A DNA stretch of 47,664 nucleotides from Verrucomicrobiales bacterium (GTDB lineage Bacteria; Verrucomicrobiota; Verrucomicrobiia; Limisphaerales; UBA9464). The position numbers and the translations under genes are program-made. The number at the start of each line of letters is the position of its first letter. Within the stretch, counting starts at the first letter, position 1. Under the pieces are notes generated by a model, which was not told the DNA's origin, searched no databases, and saw only the letters and a list, made by a program, of their open reading frames with translations. The stretch spans positions 1 through 47,664 of the forward strand of contig JAIXUV010000137.1 of NCBI GenBank assembly GCA_027483345.1, written 5' to 3'. This document shows positions 36,036-44,389 of the stretch, piece after piece.

Positions 36036-37009
36036 AATGATACTGTAGCTACCGAGCCCCGAAAGATCCATGGATTTGGGATGAGAACGCTGTCGTTGGA
36101 TCTGCGAGAGAGGATCGTGGCGGCCTGTGATGGGCGACAGAGCACACAAAAGGAGGTGGCCCAGCGCTTCGGGGTGTCTGACCGCAGGGTGAGGAAGCTT
36201 CTGCAGCAGCGGCGTTCCATTGATCTGAGCTACCGCCATCCCTACTCCGGGCGGAAGGCCAAGATCGTGCCTGAGTACCGGGCTGGACTCTTGGCTCTGG
36301 TCGCCGCCCAGCCCGGCCTGACCTTGGCCCAGATCAAGGAGAAGCTTGCGATGACCAGCACGATGCCGGCCGTGCGCCAAGCGCTCGTCTCCCTCGGGCT
36401 GACATAAAAAAGACGCTCTATGCCGCCGAGCAAGGCCGAGCCGATGTCGCCGAAGCTCGAAAGCAGTGGCGGGCAGGGCAAGGTCAGCTCGCCGCCGGCA
36501 GTCTCGTCTTCATCGACTAAGCCGTGGCCAAGACGAACATGACTCGCCTGCGCGGGCGGGCCCCACGCGGACAACGGCTAGTGGCGGGTTGTCCGCATGG
36601 ACACTTGACAACCGCCACCATGATCTCCTCGGTCCGGCTCGACGGCACGAGCGCATGCATAACCTGCCCCGGGACTACCGACACCGAGGTGTACCAAGCC
36701 TACGTTCGCGAAGTGCTCGTGCCCACCCTGCGCCCCGGCTACATCGTCGTGCTGGACAACCTGGGGGCCCACAAGAGCGAGGCCACACTGGCGCTCATCA
36801 CGGCCGCAGGCGCACAAACCCGTTTCCTTCCCGCCTACTCGCCAGACCTCAACCCCATCGAGATGATGTGGAGCAAGGTGAAGGCGTTCCTCCGCGCCGC
36901 CGAGGCCCACCCATACGACGTCCTCCTCCAAGCCATCGCCCAAGCCCTGAAGGCGATCACTCCCGACGACGCCAAGAACTGGTTTACCCACTGCGGCTAC
37001 AGTTTAGTT
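36036..37009 (+). mobile_element. IS630-family insertion sequence, inactive
   Basis: The element is bounded by terminal inverted repeats AATGATACTGTAGC (36036-36049) and GCTACAGTTTAGTT (36996-37009), matching at 11 of 14 positions. TA dinucleotides on both sides (36034-36035, 37010-37011) fit the TA target duplication of IS630/Tc1. The length is 974 bases. The transposase inside is broken twice. Confidence 0.85.
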
Positions 37010-37012
37010 TAA
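36081..37012 (+). pseudogene. IS630 transposase with frameshift and nonsense mutation
   Basis: The first ORF (36081-36407) is the helix-turn-helix part, LDLRERIVAACDGRQSTQKEVAQRFGVS. Next comes a frame reading KKTLYAAEQGRADVAEARKQW up to SLVFID, where TAA replaces the usual Glu of FIDE. The following ORF (36524-37012) has TNMTRLRGRAPRG, VLDNLGAHKS and SPDLNPIEMMWSKVKA, which supply the remaining DDE residues. Loss of one C in a TACAAAAAG-like context explains the first break. Because the in-frame TAA lies before the A-run, programmed slippage is unlikely. The stop codon of the last piece lies in the right terminal repeat. Confidence 0.9.
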
Positions 37013-37018
37013 GACGCT

Positions 37019-37288
37019 CTAGGGATGTCGGGAACTCACATGGGCGCCATTGACCAGACACACCCGGATCGAGGTCTTCTCCAGCACCTCGTACAACGCG
37101 ATCCAGTACACACCGGTGAACTCCATCGCAAAGGAGTCCACCCCGTGCGCCTGAAGCCTGTCCTGCAGCCGGAGAAGTTCCCGTGTCACCGTGCCAAACC
37201 GTTCCGCCGGCCCACCGGCAATCGACACGCAAATGTACTCGCTGCCGATGTCGCCGGCAGCCGCCTTCGGATTGATGATCCTCAACAT
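37019..37288 (-). pseudogene. IS110-family transposase, N-terminal fragment
   Basis: About 89 residues from MLRIINPKAAAGDIGSEYICV through AMEFTGVYWIALYEVLE to LVNGAHV match the start of the DEDD (RuvC-like) domain of IS110 transposases, with the first Asp and the Glu present. The frame stops right next to the end of the IS630 element, so the remaining three quarters of the gene are lost. No IS110 sequence is seen on the other side of IS630, which implies a deletion linked to that junction. Confidence 0.85.
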
Positions 37289-37708
37289 CGCTCGGAGGCC
37301 GACGCCCGGGCCCAGACCACGTCGAAGAGACAAAAACTACCAAACGGGATGACCGGACACCCATCCGGCCTCGCCAAGCAAAACCCCACCATGGTCCGGA
37401 ACCATTCTTTGCGACGGGCACTCATGGCACCAAACCGCTAGCGGCCACACTGCCCGAACGCCGCCTACGCTCGATCTACCAAGTTCATTGCATCATTGCA
37501 GCAAAACACCCCAATCGGTTTGGGTCGCGTCTTGGAGAGATTCCATCGCCAAAGATTACCCTAAGGTCTTTTTTTTGTAACTTGAAGATTCAGGGAGCCG
37601 TCTTCCCAAGAATTCCAAAAAGTATGTATTTGTCTGCAACTTATATTCATATTACTTTTGGATGGCTCTGTTTCAGCTCGCTTGTGTCAGGAAAGCAATT
37701 GTTGAGTA
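37289..37708. other. Gap between IS110 fragment and acyltransferase
   Basis: About 420 bases. The first 130 read in several short frames and may be the left part of the lost IS110 element. From about 37500 the sequence is AT-rich, with runs such as TCTTTTTTTTG, and probably contains the promoter of the acyltransferase gene. No other gene was seen. Confidence 0.4.
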
Positions 37709-38842
37709 GTGCAAGTTAATCAAAAGTGTTCCACAGTGACAGAAAAAAAACAGTCTATCGTTTCAAAATCGGTATCGCAAAAGCTTGGGGTGATCTCCGT
37801 TATATCTATACTTTTGGTGCTGTTTAATCATTCTCGCCTCGACTCACAAACGGGAGTTGACTTCGAGACTCAGTTCCCGGGTTTGAGTACTGTTAATGAA
37901 ATGGTGTCAGCAATGACTCGGTTGAACAGGGTTCTGTTTTTTGGTATTGCAGGGTTCCTGTTCGGAATAGGAGCCCCATTTAGTCTCGAATCTCTTCTCA
38001 AAAAGCTGCGAAACCGATTCTGGACAATCTTTGTGCCGTATCTTTTCTCGATTATTCTCATAACTATCGGCATTCTAGCTGGGATTCACACTTTGGGCGC
38101 TGATTTTGTGGCGAGATCTCCGATGCTTTCGGCGGTTTCGAATTTGACTGACAGAGAGTTAGAGTGTTTGTTGATGATTCGGTACAAAGCCGGAGTCCAT
38201 CTATGGTTTATCGAATCATTAATGTTGAATATTCTGGCGTTCGGTCTCTTTTTTATCGCGTCGCGATGGAATCTATTCGCGCATTTGGTTGTCTCGTTCG
38301 CTGCTGCAGTAGGCTTGGTTTTGTTGTCGAATCAATATATTGAAGGGGCGTTCTATTTTTCTGTGGGAACGTTAGTAAGTCGGTGGGCGTGGATCTTGGA
38401 GATAAAGGATAGACGGCTTTGGGTGCTTTCTGTTAAATTGGGGTTGTGGTTGATTTCCCTTTTCTTTTATATCAGGGAGCAGAATGACGGTTCTGGAATT
38501 TCGTTTCCGATCCTTAGAGTTATTCAATCTGGGCTTGGTGCATCGCTGGTTTGGCAGGCTGTCGACTTTTTTCCTCAAGCTGTAGTCAACTTCCTGTTGG
38601 CGGTCGCTTCTTATACATTTCCGGTGTACTTGCTCCACTCACCATTTTTGATCGGCTGGCTTCGTCATGGATATATACGTATCATGCCGTCATCAACTGA
38701 GTCGTACGCTTGTGCATGGCTTTTTGTGGGGGTGCTTACTTATATCGTATCGTTTCTTGTTGCTAAAGCAATTGAGCGTATTTCTCCTAGATGTGCGGCA
38801 TTAGTTTTTGGAGGTCGGGGCGCGGCTCGCAAAGACAGTTGA
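37709..38842 (+). CDS. Acyltransferase-family membrane protein
   Basis: A 377-residue polytopic protein with about ten hydrophobic segments. LGVISVISILLVLFNHSRLD carries a His at the end of the first membrane helix, as in Acyltransferase_3/fucose-O-acetylase-like proteins. RVLFFGIAGFLFGIGAPF with LKKLRNRFWTIFVPYLFSIIL matches the following conserved region (phenylalanine-rich loop, Arg, then FxPY). FPVYLLHSPF near the end is also typical. It probably acetylates a sugar or lipid intermediate. The start is a GTG at 37709; later GTG codons are possible. AT-rich and separated from the other acyltransferase by IS debris. Confidence 0.8.
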   Translation: MQVNQKCSTVTEKKQSIVSKSVSQKLGVISVISILLVLFNHSRLDSQTGVDFETQFPGLSTVNEMVSAMTRLNRVLFFGIAGFLFGIGAPFSLESLLKKLRNRFWTIFVPYLFSIILITIGILAGIHTLGADFVARSPMLSAVSNLTDRELECLLMIRYKAGVHLWFIESLMLNILAFGLFFIASRWNLFAHLVVSFAAAVGLVLLSNQYIEGAFYFSVGTLVSRWAWILEIKDRRLWVLSVKLGLWLISLFFYIREQNDGSGISFPILRVIQSGLGASLVWQAVDFFPQAVVNFLLAVASYTFPVYLLHSPFLIGWLRHGYIRIMPSSTESYACAWLFVGVLTYIVSFLVAKAIERISPRCAALVFGGRGAARKDS

Positions 38843-39036
38843 TGGTCTTTTGCGGAAGCTTTGGTTTCTGGAAGTACAAGGTATATCTCTAGCGTGGACG
38901 AAGCTGAGTCGATCGACAGGCTTCGTCCATTTTCTTGTTCGTAACCTTGTATTCTCAGCGGATTGACTGTTGAAAACTATCGCTTTCGCTGCTTTCTCCA
39001 AAGGATTGGCGCTGGCAGCGTTGGGGCACTTCGATC

Positions 39037-40854
39037 ATGGGCGTTTTTCTCCGGCAGTTGTGGCCGTTTGTCCGCACCCACCGCAGCCGTTTGATGGCCG
39101 GTGTCGGCGCCGGGTTGCTCTATGCCCTGGGCAGCGGGCTGCTCATGCTGGCGGTCAAGCTGGTGTTCGACGCGGTGTTCCCGACCGCCGGAGCCCGTTC
39201 CCTCGAGGAGTCCCTCGCCAAGATCCCGGAGATCGTCCGCGATCCGATCCTCCAGCTCTACGCCCGTGTGCGCATCGGCGCGGACTCGCCCGCGCTGGGC
39301 TGGATCATCGCCGCAGTCCCGATCGCCATGATGCTCCGCGGTACCGGGGCGTTCCTGTGCGTCTATTGCATGACCTGGGTCGGTTCCGCCACGGTGCACG
39401 ATCTCAGGGTCCGGATCTTCGAACACCTGCAGCGTCTCTCACTGGACTACTTCGGATCCGCCCGGACCGGCGATCTGCAGTCGCGTCTGATGAACGAGAC
39501 CTTGGCCATCCAGGGGTGCATCGGGCAGGGGTTCTCCACGGTGGCTCGGGATCCAGCCACCATAGTGGGCATCGTCTTCCTGCTGGCGTTCATGCAGCCG
39601 CGTCTGACGGCGGTGGCGCTGGTGGTGTTCCCCCTTGTGGTGGTGCCGGTGGTGGTCTATGGGCGCAAGGTGCGTCGGTCTTGGAAGGCGGCACAGCTGC
39701 ACACCGCCGAGTTGACCGACCAGCTTCAGGAGAACTTCACCGGCATCCGGGTGGTGAAGGCCTTCAACCTGGAGGCGATGATGGCGGGACGGTTCGCGTC
39801 CACCTCGAAGCGCATCACCTCGCAGTACATGCGCTTCCTGCGCAACCTCGAGTTGCCGGGGCCGATGATCGAGACGGTCGGTTCGATCGGCGTGTGCCTG
39901 ATGCTCTTCCACGTGGTGGGCCTTTCCGCCGACCAGAGGCCGTCGGCAGGCGACTTCACCTCGTTCGTGGGCTCGCTGTTCGCGCTGTACCAGCCGGTGA
40001 AGAACCTTTCCCGGCTTTGGAGCCAGTTGGAGCAGGGGCGGGTTGCCGGAGAACGGCTGTTCCCGATCTTGGAAACCGCGCCCAGCATCCCGGAACCTGC
40101 GGTGCCCCAGCGGCTTTCGGCGCAGGGTGCCGAGATCGTTTTCGAGGACGTCTCCTTTGCCTATGGGGAGAAGACAGTGGTCCGCGATTTCAACCTAGTG
40201 ATGAGGCCGGGTTCCTTGGTGGCTCTCGTGGGGGCCAGTGGTTCGGGGAAGACCACGGTGACCAATCTCCTGTTGCGGTTCCACGATCCGGCGACCGGTT
40301 CGATCCGCATCGGGGGCACGGACCTACGCGAGGTGGGGACGAAGGAACTGAGATCCCAAATGGCGATCGTCACCCAGGACACCCTGCTCTTCAACGACAC
40401 CATCCGGGCGAACATCCGTATGGGGCGGCTGGAAGCGACCGATGCCGAGGTGGAGCAGGCGGCGCGTCATGCGAACGCACACGAGTTCATCCTGGCCCGC
40501 CCCGGCGGATATGAAGCGGTGGTGGGTGAGCGTGGAGCGGGACTTTCCGGAGGACAACGCCAACGCATCGCCATCGCGCGGGCCCTGCTGAGGAACGCGC
40601 CGATCCTAGTGCTCGACGAAGCCACCAGCGCATTGGACAGCGAGTCCGAGCGACTGGTGCAGGCGGAGTTGGAGGTCCTGATGGAAGGCCGGACCACGCT
40701 GTGCATCGCGCACCGGCTTTCGACCATCCAGAAGGCGGACCTGATCGTGGTGATGGATGGCGGACGGATCGTCGAACAGGGAACGCATGCCGGGTTGCTG
40801 GCCCGGGAAGGAGCCTATGCCCGGCTCCATGCGATCCAGTTTGGGGAAGGGTGA
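39037..40854 (+). CDS. MsbA-like ABC exporter (fused membrane and ATPase domains)
   Basis: A 605-residue half-transporter with six predicted membrane helices in residues 1-330 and an ATPase domain after it. Walker A GASGSGKTT (about 398), the Q-loop region VTQDTLLFNDTI, signature LSGGQRQRIAIARALL (about 503), Walker B ILVLDEATSALDSESE (about 522) and the switch His in CIAHRLSTI are all intact. As a homodimer it would flip lipid A-core or another lipid-linked glycan across the inner membrane, which fits the neighbouring polysaccharide locus. GC-rich, so part of the host backbone rather than of the island. The overlapping 38970-40514 ORF is a frame shadow. Confidence 0.94.
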   Translation: MGVFLRQLWPFVRTHRSRLMAGVGAGLLYALGSGLLMLAVKLVFDAVFPTAGARSLEESLAKIPEIVRDPILQLYARVRIGADSPALGWIIAAVPIAMMLRGTGAFLCVYCMTWVGSATVHDLRVRIFEHLQRLSLDYFGSARTGDLQSRLMNETLAIQGCIGQGFSTVARDPATIVGIVFLLAFMQPRLTAVALVVFPLVVVPVVVYGRKVRRSWKAAQLHTAELTDQLQENFTGIRVVKAFNLEAMMAGRFASTSKRITSQYMRFLRNLELPGPMIETVGSIGVCLMLFHVVGLSADQRPSAGDFTSFVGSLFALYQPVKNLSRLWSQLEQGRVAGERLFPILETAPSIPEPAVPQRLSAQGAEIVFEDVSFAYGEKTVVRDFNLVMRPGSLVALVGASGSGKTTVTNLLLRFHDPATGSIRIGGTDLREVGTKELRSQMAIVTQDTLLFNDTIRANIRMGRLEATDAEVEQAARHANAHEFILARPGGYEAVVGERGAGLSGGQRQRIAIARALLRNAPILVLDEATSALDSESERLVQAELEVLMEGRTTLCIAHRLSTIQKADLIVVMDGGRIVEQGTHAGLLAREGAYARLHAIQFGEG

Positions 40855-40915
40855 GCGGAAGCAGGTAGCGGAGAGCGTAGCGCGGGGAGAAAAGAGCCGC
40901 GTCGGGGCAGGGGCA

Positions 40916-40936
40916 AATCGGGAATCGGGAATCAGG
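40916..40936. repeat. Second 7-bp repeat type (AATCGGG)
   Basis: AATCGGG, AATCGGG and AATCAGG lie end to end, followed by an inverted echo (GATTCTCGGATTCC). The unit differs from YGACGCC, but the 7-base period and intergenic position are the same. Confidence 0.7.
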
Positions 40937-41244
40937 ATTCTCGGATTCCTGCCGGAGAGCACCGGTTCGTGACGCCTTCTCCTGCGAGAGACCCGACAAC
41001 AAGCGTTTTGGGGACGGTTTCCGTCGCTCAACGTCCCCGGCGCGGTATTCCGAACTTCTTCGGCTTAAAGGCCTCCGGGCTGGGGGCTGCCGGCATCTTC
41101 CAGGGCTCTTTCCAGACCCTTGGAGTCGTGAGCCGAGATCTGGATTTCCTCAGCCGGAAAATGCTTCCAATCAGAGACTTGTGAAGGTGAATGGTGGAGT
41201 GTTTCGACGGATTGGGCTGGGAAAGCCGTCCTTGGAAAAGGAAA

Positions 41245-41291
41245 CGGCGGGCTTTGGGGTGACACACGGATTACACCGCCAAAGCCCGCCG
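41245..41291. terminator. Long hairpin between convergent genes
   Basis: CGGCGGGCTTTGG (41245-41257) is the exact reverse complement of 41279-41291, a 13-bp stem with a 21-base loop. It lies between two converging genes and could end transcription from both, but no T-run follows on either strand, so a plain mobile or structural repeat is the alternative. Confidence 0.45.
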
Positions 41292-41522
41292 GCCTTGCTC
41301 CCACTCAGGAGCAAAAGTGAAAAAATGAGAGACCAAGCCCTAGGGGCCTGACCTGTAGTATCGGGAGAACGGCCATTGGATAGTCGGACCTTGCCCAGAG
41401 GGTCAAGCCCCGACTCGTCCTTTGAACGTCGACCGGGTACAGAGTAGAGCGGGTTGCCATTGGAGTCCACCGGTGCTGAGTGACTTCCATGTGACTGGTT
41501 GGACGGAACCGATGCCTGGGCC

Positions 41523-44216
41523 TCATTCGGTTACCAGTCGGACGCGGAAATACGAGGCGCTGCCAGAAGCGGTGACCACGAACCGGCGGGTGCCGTTGAT
41601 TTCGGTGAGGGTTCCGTTGGCGGGGAGCCATCCGGTGGGGGAGGCAAGGTCGTTGTTCCGTTCCACGACGACGTCGCCGGCGGTGGCGGGCCATTCGAAG
41701 CCGAGTTGTCCGCCGAGGGTGACCGGACGGAGGGGTGGAAGCGCGGGAAGCGTTCCCAGGTCGATCTTCCAAAGCGGCCTCGGGAAGGCCTCATTCAAGG
41801 CCCGGAAGCTGCCTCCGGCCCAGAGCTGGGATCCGCTCAACACGAGCTTCGCACGGGGCGACGGGTAGTCGACCAAGGCGATGGGGCTGTTGAAGCTGCG
41901 GTCGAGCCGGCCGTTGCGGTCGATGCGGATCAGGCCGTGGACCTCGTTGGTGCCGTAGTGGTCGAAGTTGCCGGCCACGTAGATGCGGTCGAGAGCGTCA
42001 CGGGCGAGCGCAAGCACCGACGGGATCCCGAACGGTCGGAAGTTCCGGAAGCCCTGGTGTTGGAAGCCGGCATTCACTTGTCCGTTGGGGGAAATCAACG
42101 CCAGCTGGCTGGGACCGCCGCCGGGGAGGGTGCTGAAGCTGCCGCCCACCAGGACCGAGCCGTCGGACAATTCCACGGCGGTTTCGAATTGGCCGCCGAA
42201 GCGGAGGACGCTGTAGGCCACAGAAGGCCCGATGGCTGGGTCGGAAAGGGTGTCGAAGGACTCGCCTCCGGTATTGCCGGGGACCGACAGCGGCTGGAAA
42301 CCGGGATGATCGGTTCCGTCCGGCCGGATCCTGGCCAAGGATGTCTCCCCATCGACCCCGCCGATCTCGACGTAAGCCGAGCCATCGGAGGCCTCGGCGA
42401 GGATGCGGACCGATCCGAGGCGGATCTGCACGCCATTGCGATCCAGATGGAACAGGGAGGAAGCCTCTTCGCGTCCACGGATCTGGAATCCGGGGGCGAT
42501 GGAGCCGTCCCGGCTGCGGCGGGTGAGCCAGAGTTGGGTGTCGAGCGGTGCGTTGAACCCGAAGGGCACTGCGTCGAGGCCGGCTTGGGCGTCGGTTCCG
42601 GCGTACCAGAGCGAGCCGTCCCGCGCTGGATAGATCTGGGCAACGAAGTGCTCCGGCGGGGTGAACGTGGTGTCGGGCAGGCCGTTTGTCGTGAACCGCC
42701 GCACACCGTCGAAGACCGGTGGAGCAAGAGGATCGACGCCGTGGAGACGTCCGGAAAAGTAGAGTCCGGTGGACGGAGTGCCCGTGATCTCGAGTGCGTT
42801 TTCGAGGACCTCCGGGAGTGCGTCGGGAGCCACGGCATCGAGACCGGGCTGTTGGGCGGCCGGGGTTCCATCGGCCTCAAGGAGGAGCAATCCGTCCGCC
42901 GGAAGGGCTCCGACCCGGTTGAACTTGCCGGCGAGTGCGACGCGGCCGCCGGGTAGGAGCGCGAAGGAGGTTTCGACGGAAGTCCCGAAGCCTTGGACGG
43001 CGAAGGAACGGTCCGGCACGCCATTGGAGTTCACGATCGTGACCCCCTGTTCGGGCAATCCGCCAGGCATGACGATCCGACCATCGTCCAAGGCCCCGAC
43101 CCAGAATATCGGGGCGGAGCGGACCGCGGAGAAGGTCGGATCGGGAGTTCCGTTGGCGTTCAGGCGACGCAGTCCGTCCTGAGCGACCACGAGCCGGTCA
43201 TCGGGCTGGATCAGCAGCATGCGCGGGTAGTCCGGCGCGGGGATGTCGGAGAGCTGGGTCCGAAGGGTGAGTTGGAAGGACGGATCGACCCGGCCGTCCA
43301 AGTCGAAGCGCAGGGCGACGAAGCGGTTGGTGGTGCGTTGGGTGGAAGGCACCGTCGGAGGGAGGGTCGCCGGCATGAGCATGTTGCCGACGACGACGAG
43401 TTTCCCGTCGGACTGGAAACCGATGCCGCGGACGACACCGCCGAGGGTGGTGGACAGGGAGCGGCTCCCGGCGAAGGAAGTGTCGAGCACGCCGTTGGGA
43501 AGGTAGCGGGCGAGATTGTACCGGGGGTCGGCGCCGGCGGTGATGAAGGTCCCTCCGAGGTAGAAGCGGCCCTGCGGGTCGACCAAGGGAGGGGCGAAGA
43601 TGAAGCTCAGGCCGTTGGCGAGCAGGACGGGACGGTTGAAGAACGGATCGACCTGGCCGTTGGCGTAGAGCTTCACGACCGTGGCCGTCGGGGTTTCGAT
43701 GGCGGAGGGATGGGGATTGCCGATCTGGTTGCCGGAAACCGCCACCAGGATGTCCCCGTTGGGCAGCGGGGTGAGGAAGCGGATGCCTTGAGTGAAGCCC
43801 TTCGCTTCGAAGCCGGTGTCCCTGGATCCATCGGCGTTGAGGCGGACGACCACCTCGGCACCGGTGGCGGAGTACGCCACGAGCCACTTGCCGTCCTGGG
43901 TCCGGGCCACCGCGCCCACGCTGTAGGCCAGGGCTCCCGGGCGGAACTCCGGATTCACGGAGCCGTCCCCGCGCAGGAGGATCGGGGCACCGGTCAACTG
44001 GCCGTTGGCCCGATCCAATTGCTGGAACCAGAACATCATGCCACCGGAGCCATCCGGGACGAACCGACTGGGACCTTGGGAAAGGGACCGGCCGGTGAAC
44101 CGTTGCCAGACGTCCGGAGCCCGGAACGGGGTCAGACTTTGGCCTGAGGCTGGGGAGATGGCGTCGAAGGCGAGGGCAAGACCCAGCGCCTGGAACCAGC
44201 GGGGAGACTGGAGCAT
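41523..44216 (-). CDS. Secreted delta-60 repeat (beta-propeller-like) protein
   Basis: A TTG at 44231 opens the ORF, but ATG 44216 gives a clean signal peptide (MLQSPRWFQALGLALAFDA, cleavage near ASG), leaving 897 residues. The body consists of delta-60 repeats with the pattern NxDGxxDxxF: NADGSRDTGF, YANGQVDPFF, LPNGVLDTSF, DLDGRVDPSF, NANGTPDPTF, NSNGVPDRSF, TTNGLPDTTF, RPDGTDHPGF and DRNGRLDRSF among others, separated by beta strands. The C-terminus (VVVERNNDL, then SASYFRVRLV) is the small domain often ending verrucomicrobial secreted proteins. Function is unknown; likely extracellular. It is divergent from the barrel gene at 44390. Plus-strand ORFs over it are shadows. Confidence 0.92.
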   Translation of the reverse strand: MLQSPRWFQALGLALAFDAISPASGQSLTPFRAPDVWQRFTGRSLSQGPSRFVPDGSGGMMFWFQQLDRANGQLTGAPILLRGDGSVNPEFRPGALAYSVGAVARTQDGKWLVAYSATGAEVVVRLNADGSRDTGFEAKGFTQGIRFLTPLPNGDILVAVSGNQIGNPHPSAIETPTATVVKLYANGQVDPFFNRPVLLANGLSFIFAPPLVDPQGRFYLGGTFITAGADPRYNLARYLPNGVLDTSFAGSRSLSTTLGGVVRGIGFQSDGKLVVVGNMLMPATLPPTVPSTQRTTNRFVALRFDLDGRVDPSFQLTLRTQLSDIPAPDYPRMLLIQPDDRLVVAQDGLRRLNANGTPDPTFSAVRSAPIFWVGALDDGRIVMPGGLPEQGVTIVNSNGVPDRSFAVQGFGTSVETSFALLPGGRVALAGKFNRVGALPADGLLLLEADGTPAAQQPGLDAVAPDALPEVLENALEITGTPSTGLYFSGRLHGVDPLAPPVFDGVRRFTTNGLPDTTFTPPEHFVAQIYPARDGSLWYAGTDAQAGLDAVPFGFNAPLDTQLWLTRRSRDGSIAPGFQIRGREEASSLFHLDRNGVQIRLGSVRILAEASDGSAYVEIGGVDGETSLARIRPDGTDHPGFQPLSVPGNTGGESFDTLSDPAIGPSVAYSVLRFGGQFETAVELSDGSVLVGGSFSTLPGGGPSQLALISPNGQVNAGFQHQGFRNFRPFGIPSVLALARDALDRIYVAGNFDHYGTNEVHGLIRIDRNGRLDRSFNSPIALVDYPSPRAKLVLSGSQLWAGGSFRALNEAFPRPLWKIDLGTLPALPPLRPVTLGGQLGFEWPATAGDVVVERNNDLASPTGWLPANGTLTEINGTRRFVVTASGSASYFRVRLVTE

Positions 44217-44389
44217 GGAGGGTGTTAGCAAGCCGCACTCCCCCTTGCCAAGCCGCCGATGGGCACGGGTTGCCCACCTTGCTCAGCTTGAGGTAACGAC
44301 GGTTGGAATGGAGCGCTCTGCTCGCGCCATGGCGATTGGATCGGCTCCTTGAAGCGGGGTCGGTTTCCCGGGGATGTTCCCGGAGGCGC

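Larger units (their letters stand above)
40855..41522. other. Convergent intergenic region, no confident gene
   Basis: About 670 bases between the ABC exporter (plus) and the delta-60 gene (minus). It contains a short heptad array and a 13-bp-stem hairpin, listed separately. A minus ORF at 41065-41304 ends in a coding-looking EEIQISAHDSKGLERALEDAG, but there is no recognised family, so it is not called. Confidence 0.45.

Noticed and set aside
36400-36415. A-rich run in IS630 as a programmed frameshift site
   Set aside because: The frame-0 stop codon comes before the slippery run, and a second in-frame stop replaces a catalytic Glu, so simple mutation explains it better.
38970-40514. 514-codon plus-strand ORF overlapping the ABC exporter
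   Set aside because: Out-of-frame shadow of a gene with all ABC motifs intact; the translation is low-complexity Gly/Arg/Pro without any family match.
41065-41304. Small minus ORF ending in a coding-like EEIQISAHDSKGLERALEDAG
   Set aside because: No recognised family, no ribosome site, and overlaps several equal-length shadow ORFs; kept only as a note in the gap entry.
42993-44147. 384-codon plus ORF, and the overlapping 41499-42956 plus ORF, opposite the delta-60 gene
   Set aside because: Shadow frames; the minus frame carries a signal peptide and regular delta-60 repeats.
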